In this document: positions 49,930 to 60,443 of the stretch, piece by piece
Numbering within the stretch: the first letter of the stretch is position 1
How the letters are laid out: every line of letters begins with the position of its first letter
NCBI GenBank assembly: GCA_022579005.1
Contig: MU401612.1
Location: 1-64,000, forward strand
Length of the DNA stretch: 64,000 bases
DNA from: Poronia punctata
Lineage: Eukaryota > Ascomycota > Sordariomycetes > Xylariales > Xylariaceae
Reading direction: 5' to 3'
Notes under the pieces: generated by a model
Seen by the model: only the letters and a program-made list of their open reading frames with translations
Told to the model about the DNA's origin: nothing
Database searches by the model: none
Made by a program: the position numbers and the translations under genes

Positions 49930-50571
49930 GCTCTTACTATAAGTTAGATTAAATAAGTAATTATAGTATATAGAAGTATTAGAGGAATATAGTGCCTTAA
50001 CTATAAAGGACCCTCTAATATAGCCTAATCTATACCTTTTTCTACTTGTGCTAAGTAGTTTAATTAACTTAAATTGTCCTGGAAGACATTTAATCTAGTT
50101 AGTAATTCTTATTATATACTTATATACGGCTAAACTCTTACGCTAAAAAACCCTACAAGCGTAACATCTTTTAAGCTTTACTTTTAATTATTAGCAACCT
50201 CTTTTAAATATAACTACTTTGCTAAGTTTCCTTTATTTACAGTTTTTTGCTTTTATTATTGCTATATTATATATACTTTAATTTAATACAACCTTAAATT
50301 AACTAAATAGTTAAAATAAGGTCTAGCGCTAGAATTTTTTAGGCTATGCTGCTAGCATTAAAATTTTTAACTTTTTAATAATGTAAACAAAGGTAATGTA
50401 GCGTAAAGAATGTAGCTTGTATATATATATATATATATATAGAAATTCTCGTTCCTTTTTATTGCTTATCGCCAAATTAAACCTATTGTTTTTTAGCAAA
50501 GTAATTTTGTATGCTGCAATAAGAAAGCGCATACAGGTTTTATACAAAGGCAGCAGCTCTTACCATTGTGC
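49930..50571 (+). repeat. LTR-like repeat D3, diverged, with a 90-bp insert
   Basis: It starts at TATAAGTTAGATTAAATAAG, as D1 and D2 do, and ends with GCAGCAGCTCTTAC. A segment at about 50046-50130 (TGTGCTAAGTAG to ATTATATACT) is absent from D1 and D2. A second copy of that segment follows the repeat at 50573-50641. RIP is lighter than in the neighbouring hAT. Confidence 0.55.
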
Positions 50572-50644
50572 TAAGTAGTTTGATTAACTTAGATTGTCCC
50601 GGAGAACATTTAATCTAGTTAGTAATTCCTATTATACACCCACA

Positions 50645-50723
50645 CTATGCCTAACAACGCCGCCAAGAGTGTTGTAGATCACTACACGTATATAAGTACC
50701 TAATTACAAGATCCTCATGGACA
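50645..50723 (+). repeat. 79-bp direct repeat, right copy
   Basis: This is the partner of 42897-42975; see there. Confidence 0.85.
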
Positions 50724-50946
50724 CGTTATTGTCCTAGGTTGTCCCTAGTCTAGCTTAAGACGCATATGTTTACTAAATTACTAATTAATAAGTGTGACAA
50801 GTCCCCCTGGACGGTGGCTTGATAGGTATTATAGTGGACCCACCTTTATTGGCTTGCAACTGCTGAGAGAAAAGAGAAAAAGCTGAGATATTGCAACAAG
50901 ACTCTAGGTAGATAGGTTGGCTGCTATCGAGCAAAATATCCACATC

Positions 50947-51959
50947 ATGCCGCCCCGAATATCAGGCGTGTCACGCCTTAATAGCTTCTCATGTAGGCCA
51001 AGAAGGAGCCTCGGATTCATCTATATGTGTCCTGCTGACAGAAAATTGTAGTATGCATCCGACCTACAATTCGGCCCAGCGCTCCGGCCTTCCTCCCCAA
51101 GATCCAATCCGCGTCATTGTCGCAGAAGGAGAAAAAAAAGCTGGCCAAACAGGACCCGTATCGATGGGCGCAGATGCAGCAGCGGAAGAATGCACACCTA
51201 CAGCGCCGCGAGGAGATCGACGCTGAGCGACGCGAACAACTCGGCGACCCGATCCGTGGCATACCGACTCCCTTCACGGAATCCTTCGACTCTGCTGGTC
51301 AATCACCCCTTTCGAAGCCACGCGTCGATAGCAATGGGAACGAGATAGAGGAACCTCGCCAGCTTCCCATGTCGCCTCACATTCTCAACAACTTAGTACA
51401 CCAGGCGGAGTTAAAAGCGGCCGTCGAAAATGCGTTCGCTCTGACAAAGCCTATAGAGTCCTACCATACGCAGGCCAACCCTAGCGAAGTTGAGAAGAGG
51501 CTTGAAGAGTGCAAGGGCGAGCACGCCAGGACCGTCGAGGCTTTGCAGCGTATATTGGACCTCGATAATGGCTCTGCCAAGGACCGACGTCACGCCAACA
51601 TTCGGCGATGTATCGAAACTTTCGGCAGGCACAATACCGATCTCACGCTTCCCCCTAAGCCTCTCTCGCGAGACCAGCAGAGAGAGGAGACACCGGTGCG
51701 GGGAGGGCCCGATACAGGGAGCAGTGAGGTCCAGATCGCAATTCTAACTGCTAAGATCCGAGCACTAGCCAACGAATTGGAGAAAAACCGAGGGTACCGG
51801 GATAAGGTAGGGAAACGAGATTTGAGATTGATGGTTCACAAGCGCCAAAAGCTTTTGACGTACATGGAGCGGAAGGAGAGAGGAAGCGCTCGGTGGCAGT
51901 ACATGGTTGAAACGCTTGGCTTAACCGCTGCAACATACAAGGGCCAAATCAGCTTTTAG
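50947..51959 (+). CDS. Mitochondrial ribosomal protein uS15m (S15)
   Basis: It is a small-subunit protein of the mitochondrial ribosome; Mrps28 is the budding yeast counterpart. The open frame covers 51039-51959. The first ATG in context is 50947 (M-P-P-R-I-S-G-V-S-R-L), a basic, serine-rich start suited to mitochondrial import. That frame meets TAG at 51049, so a short intron is needed. Two phase-compatible choices exist: 51027-51079 (53 nt) or 50993-51059-like GTAGGC..TTGTAG at 50993-51051 (59 nt). Both give about 285-300 residues. A fungal N-terminal extension contains Q-D-P-Y-R-W-A-Q-M-Q-Q-R. The C-terminal S15 domain includes T-G-S-S-E-V-Q-I-A-I-L-T-A-K-I and L-M-V-H-K-R-Q-K-L-L-T-Y. The gene converges on VMA6, with 3' ends 314 bp apart. 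Confidence 0.88.
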
Positions 51960-52273
51960 AAATAACAGGAGTCAAGTGTATGATAACTGGTTTCAGAGCA
52001 CATGTACCTATAAGTCATCTACTGTATAATATACCACAACGTCATGCTTGAAACGAGGGACTGGATAAGCTAGTCTCCTGTGCCCATGCCTGCCTTCTAC
52101 AAACAGGTATATGTATGCTTCCTAGCAATATAAAGAGGTACCAAGGCGTATACGTCCCTTTCGGACTTTCCATTTATGAGGTGGTATCTTCTCGAATTAG
52201 TGCTATATTTTTGAGACAGAAACATCAAAGCCAACAATAGGTAAACGAAAGAGACACGGGCAAATATCATGCA
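51960..52273. other. Convergent 3' region of uS15m and VMA6
   Basis: 314 bp holds both 3' UTRs. It is mildly AT-rich and no repeat was seen. Confidence 0.6.
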
Positions 52274-53587
52274 TCAAAACACGCTGATGTAGTTTCCGAT
52301 CCTGTCTTTCTGGTTCTGTGCTATGCACTCGGCAATCCACGTGATGTTACGGATTTCCTGGTTATCAAATATCTAGTAGTTAGTCTCTGGAAAAGGGTAT
52401 GAGTGAAGTGGAAGGCGACTGCATCACATACCTGCTCTCTCAGCTTCACCCAGGCATAGACAATAGCGTAGGTAAACTGCCTGGTGAAGGCATTCTTGGA
52501 TATCTCCATCTCTTTCTGATAGAACATGTCTTCGAGGTTCCTTCCGTTGCCACCGGAACCGCCCCCCATGTTCCCAGGCCCCGAGGGACCACCACTCAGT
52601 CCCGCAGCATCGAAAAAGCTCTTATAATCGGAAACACCATCCACTGCAAGCCGGACACCCTCGAAATCGTCAGCCCTTGAAAGCATCAATGTGCCTTCTG
52701 GGTATAACCGGCCGAAACATGGGTATAGCTTGTTGCGGTCGGCCTTGCTGAGCTCAGTGCCGAACGAGTTAAGGGTAATATTGATAGCGCGCCTGTCTGC
52801 CTCAAATTCTAGGATCTCGCTCATCACCTCGGCGGTCGGGGTGCCAGCCATGTCAGGGTGTGTGTTAACAAAATTATAGAAGTCTTCGAGATAGTTTTTA
52901 TACAGCGTATTCCGTACAATTTCAATGTTCAGCTCGTCGAGGTCTTGGTGGCTCAAACTACCTTTGAAGTAAGGGGCCAATGGGGTCTCTATCAAAACAC
53001 TATTGTATAGCTCTTCGATGTTTGTGGCGACGCAAAGCACTGGCATGGTTTCAAACCAGCCCAGTGGATGGCACCGCTCTAACAATTCGCGTGTGTCCCT
53101 TTCGTGCAGGGTGCCGGTTATAAGCAGAGCAACGTTATCGATCATGTAGCCATATGTCAAGTAGTCCAAGAATTGCGCTAGAGAGCCGACGGCGTTGGCG
53201 CGAACGTATCGAAACTCGGAAACAAGCTTGTCGGTCGTTTTGGCAGCCAGGCTCGAGGTAGATGGGTTTGGAGGTAGTGAGGCAAGGAAATCGCCATACG
53301 CAGGGCCAAGCTGAAGTTTGAGATCTACCCATTTTATTACAAGTCAGTCGCTCTTGTTCCACTGTGATTCTCCTCAATGTCCATCACAAACCATCGATGG
53401 TCTCGCATTGCGTCAGGTTGGAGTAATTGGCACTGGTCAGAAGCCCATTCCGATACCCACGGACAATGCCCTCAATATAGCTATTTAACAGGTGTTAGTT
53501 TGTGCGAGCAGTGGCCCGAAAATTGGTTGAGAAAGGGAGCATCGAAGCCACCAACCCGTTGTTCACGTTGAAAAAGAGACTCTCCAT
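52274..53587 (-). CDS. VMA6: V-type ATPase V0 subunit d
   Basis: Minus-strand exons 53587-53556, 53480-53392, 53324-52432 and 52357-52274 give 365 residues, the normal length for Vma6. The protein is a peripheral V0 subunit that couples the central stalk to the c-ring of the vacuolar proton pump. It starts [20 protein letters not shown] and continues [13 protein letters not shown]. The last exon ends R-I-G-N-Y-I-S-V-F. Introns are 75, 67 and 74 nt, all GT-AG. For the last, CAG at 52358-52360 joins R-E-Q to E-I-R-N-I; an alternative TAG 15 nt earlier would add I-F-D-N-Q. A glycine/proline-rich loop ([13 protein letters not shown]) near residue 280 is a fungal-type insertion. Confidence 0.95.
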
Positions 53588-53940
53588 GGCCGTTGACGTC
53601 GGTCAGGAAAAAACCCTGGATATCAAAAGCAGACACGTAGCTTCGGTGGAACACCTGCTCCGTCGATGCGGATGCTCTAGATAGAAAGTGAAGATCTCAG
53701 ATGTATACTTGAAAGTTTAGAGATCCCTTGGAAAGTGGTGTTAATTGAGGTAGGTAGGTTCTCTGTAGGTAAGGACTCAAGGAGGTAGGAACATACGTAC
53801 GTACAAGATAATACGTAGAACGACCGGCCTAGCCAGGTAAGGATTGAAAGTACTAACACAGTACATAAAGTTTCTACAGCATCTTCATACAGTGGGAAGA
53901 TATAGTACCTGATAGGTACTTACATGTATATAAGGTATAT
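53588..53940 (-). promoter_or_regulatory. VMA6 upstream region
   Basis: About 350 bp of GC-normal DNA separates VMA6 from the next AT-rich block. It contains several GTAGGTA/TACGTACGTAC repeats at about 53745-53805. The promoter is inferred from position. Confidence 0.4.
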
Positions 53941-54508
53941 ATAAATAGACAATACTAGTTAAAAGGTAAATGATAATAAACTAGAGCTTAAATGTTTTAA
54001 AGTTTAATAAAGTAATATAAAATCATTATATTAATAATTAATTTAATTTTTTATAAATAAATTTAAATTGTTTTTATTATATTTTAAAAACTTAAATATA
54101 TATTAAATTTTTTAAAATAAATAGTAAATTTTAAACTCTATATTTTATATTTTAACTTATAAATAATATATATAAAAATATATATATTTATATATATATT
54201 TATATATTATATTATAATAAAGTTTTATAAAGTATTTTATTTAATACTAATTTTTTAAACTTAAAATTATATTTAATTATATATAATAAATTTAATATTT
54301 TATATTTATAAACTATTTTTTATAAATTAATTAAAATATATATAAATAATAATTAATTTATAAATTACTTTATTTAAATAATAATACTAATAAATATATT
54401 ATTAATTATTTTTTATAAAGGCTAAAAAGTTTATAAGTAAAAAGTTTAAAACTATTATTTTAAATTTTATATTACAAATATAATTTTAAATTTAAAATTA
54501 ATATTAAT

Positions 54509-54601
54509 NNNNNNNNNNNNNNNNNNNNNNNNNNNNNNNNNNNNNNNNNNNNNNNNNNNNNNNNNNNNNNNNNNNNNNNNNNNNNNNNNNNNNNNNNNNN
54601 N
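54509..54601. other. Assembly gap (93 N)
   Basis: A run of N lies immediately before a TTTATA hexamer array, so the assembly probably failed in simple-sequence DNA. Confidence 0.99.
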
Positions 54602-54702
54602 TAATTATATTTATATTTATATTTATATTTATATTTATATTTATATTTATATTTATATTTATATTTATATTTATATTTATATTTATATTTATATTTATAT
54701 TT
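54602..54702. repeat. TTTATA hexanucleotide array
   Basis: About 16 almost perfect TTTATA units abut the gap, so the real array may be longer. Confidence 0.95.
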
Positions 54703-56644
54703 ATATTTTAAATTAACTTTTATTTAAAAGCGTTTTAATTTAAAGCTTTTATAATATATATATATAAATAAAGTAAATTATATATATTTATATATATTAT
54801 TTAATATAGTATATATATACTAATATATATTATTTATTAATTATAATAAAGCATTTACTTATAAAACTTGTTTACTATGCTATTTATATATAAATTATAA
54901 ATTTGTTAAAGCTATATTAACTAATAGCTAAAGCTTAGCTAATATTTATTTAAGCTTAAATAAATTAAGTTACTTTACTTTTTATAGCTTTTATACTTTT
55001 ATTAAAAGTTTATTATTTATTATATACATTATTTATTTTATTTACTAAGTAATTAAAAGTTGTTATAACTTTATTTATTAAGTTTTTAATTATTTTGCTT
55101 TTTATTTTAATTAACCTTATATAGCCTTGTTATTTCTTTTTAATTTCCTAGCGCTTGTTTAATATAATTTATTTTAAGCAAATAAGTTATCAAGTAAAGC
55201 TAATAAAGTATAAAAAGAGCACTAGCATTGCTAAAAATGCAAGGTGCGCCTCTTTTACTTTTTATAAAAGACTATATAGATAAAATAAACCTAGATAAGC
55301 ATAGCGTGTAAACATTGTAAACCAGGCCTAGTTAAGTAAAGGGCTTTTTATAAATTAGATTTTAATTGTAAATCTTATTTAAAGAAACTTTTAATCTTTT
55401 TTTTTTACTTTTATATTTTACTTTATAAATTTAGTTTTTATAGCTACCTTTTAATAACTTTTATTAAAACTATTATAAAATAAAATGTTATAAAATAAAT
55501 TTTATAGAGTAAAAATGTTAACTATATAGTAAGTTTAAACTTTATAGCTTAATTAATTATTATTTTTAAATTAGCTTAAAATAGTAAAATTGTTATTTAT
55601 ACTTTTATAATATTTACTTATTATATAGGTTTATATAAATTAACTATTTTTACTTAATATAAAATAACTATTAAAGTAAATAAAGGATAAAAAGTTAAGC
55701 ATTTAAAATTAATTAAAAGATATTTTCTTTTTATATAATATTTTTAAAGTAAATCTTTTTTAAAAAACTATTTATAATATAAAAAGTATTACTAAGCGTT
55801 TAAATAAATTACGCTTTAATAAAAATAACTATAAGCATTAGCACTATAAATAAATAAAGTATAAAAACAGTGCTTTTATTTATAACTTAAATATAATAGT
55901 ATTATAAATAATATAGCTATTTTAAAAGATAACTTAACTTATTTATAATTTTTTTTACTTAAAGTAAAAAACCCGAGGAAAAATATAATAATAATAACTT
56001 ATTAATTAAAAAGATTTAAAAGAATAACTTTAAATAGTTTTTAACTTTATAATAATAATAAAAGTATTAAAATAGCTTTATATACTTATTGCTTTAGCTA
56101 AATTCTAAGCTTTTAAAAAGTGTAAAATAAGTGCTAACTTTTAAAATTATAATGCACTTATTTTATATCTAGCTATTATTATAAAAAAGTAAAATATAAC
56201 TAAATAAATTATTTTAATAAATTAAGTAACTATATTATTTAATTAAAAAAACAATAAAGTAATAATATATATAAGTTAATAATAAAAACTTATTTATATA
56301 AACTTATATTAATTAGTTAATATTATAAGTATTTAATTTAATATACTAGTATATTATTTAATTTATACTTATTTAATCTCTATATATATAAACTTATTTT
56401 AAGCTTTTTTATAATATATTATATTACTAAAAAATAACCTTTATATTATTTTTAAAAAAGTTTTTAAAACTTTTAAATTTAATATATATATATATTATTT
56501 TAATAGTATTAAATATTAAATATTATATTATATTATATTATTTTTTAATTATAAGTTATTATAATAATATTATATACTTTTAATAAAAATAATACTATAT
56601 ATAAAATTAATTTAAGCTATAAATAACTATAAATACTATTAATA

Positions 56645-56692
56645 TAAGCAAAGATACTATATTAGTATTACTAATTTATAACCTTATAATTA
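56645..56692. repeat. Degenerate hAT right terminus
   Basis: ATATTAGTATTACTAATTTA at about 56659 followed by TAACCTTA resembles the right end of the 5.4-kb hAT element (ATTAGTATTACTAATTTACAGCCCTA) with C-to-T changes. No left partner was found, so this is a tentative solo terminus. Confidence 0.4.
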
Positions 56693-57190
56693 TTATAGCT
56701 ATATAAGTATAAAGTCGGCCTAGTTAAGTATATAAACCCCTTGCTCTACTGCTAAATCTCTTAGCCAGATAAGGTATGTACTACGCGCTAGCTAAGGTAT
56801 TTCCAGCCAATCATGCTATGTGCAAGCCGGGCTAGGGGGTGCTGCAAGGGACTGCGCAGGGGGTCCCCCTAGTACATACAAGTAGGTATTCGTACCTACT
56901 TACACTACTTCCTACTCGTAGCTTCAACTCTCCTGTACGAGTACTACAACACCCCAAGTTCACACCAGCCACAAACTTCTCCACTAATTGGTCTTATCAA
57001 GCTTTATCAGCCGCAACTCTATGAAATTTTCTTTGTTGAACAACTAAAAAACCAATCGCCTGCAGAGAGCTTCTGTCCCAGCTGTTTTTTATTTCGGTCG
57101 CACCCATTGCAATTGGCGACGAAATACCGCTGCCCACCACCACGAACGCTCCGCGGGGAAAAGACGGTCGTTGACAGAAAACAAAAAGTC
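56693..57190 (+). promoter_or_regulatory. NOP58 upstream region
   Basis: About 500 bp of GC-normal DNA contains CCATTGCAATTGG at 57103-57115, a possible CCAAT box on the reverse strand, about 75 bp before the ATG. It also holds repeated GTACCTACTTAC-like motifs near 56880-56905. Confidence 0.4.
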
Positions 57191-59371
57191 ATGCCTCTCT
57201 TTGTTCTTGCTGAAACGCCTGCAGGGTGAGCTCTACAAAAACTGATATCACCTTGCGAACTTGCGCTGACATGGCAATGTACTAGCTATGGCCTGTTCAA
57301 GGCTAAAGACAAGAAGCTTCTGTCACGCGAGGATGTTGCTGAGCAATTATCCAGCGCCGAAGCCATCAATTCTATGTGAGTCCTAGCTTGCTATGATGTT
57401 TTTCCAGTTCGGGAACGACTGACCCGTTCTTCTCTGGTATAGGCTGTCCCTTAAAAAAATGGTCAAGTTCGAAGATGCGGCTGAAGCGCTCGGCGAATAC
57501 ACCTCCCTCACCGAGGGAAAGGTAACGCCTTTGCTACAACGTCTTCTTGATGACATCAAGGAGGAGAGGAAAGCATCACTAGCAGTAGCGGACCCGAAAC
57601 TCGGCGCCGCGATTAATATCCTCCCCGAGCTTCAAATCACGCCGGTTTCTGACTCCTCAACCAATGATCTCTTTAGAGCGATCAAAACATACTTGCCCGA
57701 GCTCTTCCCCGACCTCGAGCCTGACTATCTCGGCAATATGGCGTTGGCTCTATCGCACTCCATCTCCCGCCACAAGCTCAAGTTCTCTCCAGATAAGGTG
57801 GACATCATGATTGTACAGGCGATTAAGCTTCTCGACGATCTTGACAAGGAGCTGAACAATTATGCTATGAGGGTAAAGGAGTGGTATGGCTGGCATTTTC
57901 CAGAGCTGGATAGGATTCTGAACGATAACACGGCCTACGCTCGCGTGATTATGACTATGGGCACACGAGAACAGGCTGCGAATACCGACCTGTCTGAAAT
58001 CCTCCCAGAAGACTTGGAGGCGCGTGTGAAGACGGCAGCGGAGGTTAGCATGGGCACCGAGATTGGCGGAATGGATCTTGAAAACATCAAGCTACTAGCC
58101 GAACAGGTTATCAGCTTTACAGAGTACCGGCAGCAGCTGTCACAGTACTTGACGTCCCGCATGAAGGCCCTCGCCCCAAATACAACCGAGATTCTTGGCG
58201 AGTTGGTCGGCGCTCGTTTGATCGCCCATACGGGTTCTCTCATGAAGCTTGCGAAGAGCCCGGGAAGTACCATCCAAGTTTTGGGCGCGGAGAAAGCCCT
58301 GTTCCGTGCTCTCAAGACAAAGCATGATACTCCCAAATATGGTCTAATCTACCACTCGTCACTTATCGGACAGGCCACCGGAAGGAACAAGGGTAAGATT
58401 GCGCGTATGCTATCTGCCAAGGCTGCACTGTGCTTGCGCGTAGATGCGCTCTCGGACCTCAGCAACGAGGGTGTTGATGGCGCCGACATCGCCATCGATG
58501 ATGATGAGAGGGCGGATATGGGTATCAGACTCCGGGCCAATCTCGAGGACAAGCTTCGCAAGATGGAAGGCAAGCCTCTAGTTTCGAAGGGCACGAAGAT
58601 TGCCCCCGTAGGCTCAGCTCCTTCGAAATTCGAAGTCAAGCCGACACGAAACTACAACGTCGATGCCGATGCGCCGGCTTCTGCGTCTAAAAAGACTTTA
58701 TCCAAGCCACTGATACAAGAGGTTGAAGATGCGCCCGCGGCCGATGATGATAGCGAAGAAGAGTCTGAGGATGATTCAGATATTGAGATGGGCGGCGTAG
58801 CGAACGGTGAGTTGGCACTGCCAATTTTTCTTTGGTCACCCGGACTCATATCTTCCCCGTTCCCATTACGCCGGCCACCCTAGTATGGTGCCTGTCTAAG
58901 TGGTCCCTCGACTTGTACAGCAGGGGCTTTCGGTTTATCGTAATTAGGACTAGTGTCCACCTCTGATTAGGTAAAATGTTTGTTCAGAAAGAAACAGTAG
59001 CTGATGACCGAGCAGGAAAATCCAAGGCAAAGCAGACGCGCAAGGGCGGCAAGAAAACTAAGGAGGACCCAGCCACGCCTGCCACGCCCGGTGGCAAGCT
59101 GTCCGAGGCAGATTATTCACGATTGGCCGAACAGGCGGGAATCTCAGTCAAGAAATTTAAGCGGAAATTTGAGCGAGGCGACGTGCAACTCAATGATGAC
59201 GGCACGCCCAAGGTCATCAGCAAGAAGGATGTCAAGAAGATGAAGAAGGAAGAAGCCAAGGCAGCGGCGGTGGCCCAAGACGAAGGCCCTTCCAGCAAGA
59301 AGCGAAAGCACACAGATGACGATGTCGAGAAGAAGAACAAAAAGAAGTCTAAGAAGGATAAATCCTCTTAG
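57191..59371 (+). CDS. NOP58: Nucleolar protein Nop58, box C/D snoRNP core
   Basis: Exons 57191-57225, 57286-57375, 57443-58806 and 58971-59371 give 629 residues. Nop58 pairs with Nop56 in box C/D snoRNPs that guide 2'-O-methylation of rRNA and support 18S processing in the nucleolus. The N-terminal NOP5NT domain starts [11 protein letters not shown] coiled-coil/NOSIC part and the Nop domain cover about residues 165-395, including [13 protein letters not shown] and [11 protein letters not shown] near 323. The tail is acidic, then lysine-rich ([11 protein letters not shown]). Introns are 60, 67 and 164 nt; for the third, donor GTGAGT and acceptor GATTAG give V-A-N-G-K-M. That last join is the least certain, and the tail is somewhat longer than the usual 500-600 residues. 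Confidence 0.93.
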
Positions 59372-60443
59372 CCACTGTGCTGGTGTTCTCGTTTGTGTAT
59401 CATCATACTTGCGGGAAATACGTTGTGTTTTCTCGTCTTGGGGAATGGCGTTCCGGATTGCATACCACAAGGTTCTTCGTACTGGGAGTTGATTGGGTCA
59501 GTTACTTGTTCGTAGGCAAATCAGGCCAAAGCTATCATTGCTTGTTAATATGAAAATCAGGAGCAACACCTCTGATACTGGCTTGCTAGGTTACTGAGCT
59601 TAAGAGCACATTGTTTACCAGCTGTCTAAATGGGCCTGGGTGCAGAGTAGCTGTGTACTGAGATGCTCTGTAGGCCTACTGGTAGGTTACTGTGAATGTT
59701 ATGACATGGCTGATCTAGACAGGGCGGATGCAAAAATAAAGCAAATAATATTTACACCGTAGGTAGTGGTAGCGGTGGCATGACTAGGTTAGGTGGGTAA
59801 CTTTCGAGCCTGAGGTACCCTGTCACCCTGTCACACCTGTGTGGCCGAGAGTGGGGATCGGGACATGAGTCTGGACTCTGTTGTTTCAAACCACCGCTAA
59901 AGCAGAAGTTATATATGCCTTGGGAGTCTTCAGGGCCGATAATTCACACTCCCTCTCGGTGGGTACAAGAGCGCTGACTGTTTGGCCTTCCCATCCCCCA
60001 AACCAGAGGCATATCGCAACCTGACGTAGGACTATATAATTAATTTCTGTCTCGATTTACCTAGTGCATTGTATACATACTAAATCAGCTGTGGCAGTTC
60101 TGATGTCGCCCGAAGGGCGATACCATGTACGCATGGTATCGCCGGTTGTGGGCCAGTAAGGCAACGTCTCGGGCGATGTGAAGGCAGTTGACGGGGTCAT
60201 CAATTTCCATCTATCACCGTATCCAGGGGTGTGTGGGAGTCTGGATAGATACTTGGAGAGTAGGTAGGTTGGGGAACCCGCGCAGCACCGTGGCAATTTG
60301 AGGGATGGGGACGGCGGATCCAACCTCAAAGGATTAACGTCGATGCCAAACGATATTTGAAACGAACAGGTTTGACGGCGTCTTGACGACGATTCGATTT
60401 TTGCAGCGACGAGTACGGCGTTTGCCATTAGAAGATACTCTAG
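59372..60443. other. Intergenic region between NOP58 and the DUF5695 gene
   Basis: About 1.07 kb of GC-normal DNA. No ORF with recognisable features, no RNA gene and no repeat was seen. It must include the NOP58 3' UTR and the former promoter of the downstream gene. Confidence 0.6.

Larger units (their letters stand above)
53941..56640. other. AT-rich RIP-like block with assembly gap, no gene
   Basis: 2.7 kb of very AT-rich DNA has no coding frame. It lies between the divergent genes VMA6 and NOP58. One less mutated patch occurs at about 55225-55345 (GCAAGGTGCGCCTC, AACCAGGCCTAGTTAAG). No LTR pair was recognised. Its true length is uncertain because of the gap. Confidence 0.6.

Noticed and set aside
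51117..51119. uS15m start at TTG 51117
   Set aside because: It is not an ATG and lacks an import sequence; an upstream ATG at 50947 with a short intron fits better.
56839..57024. Short open frame upstream of NOP58
   Set aside because: No recognisable features, and it sits in the NOP58 promoter/5' UTR region.
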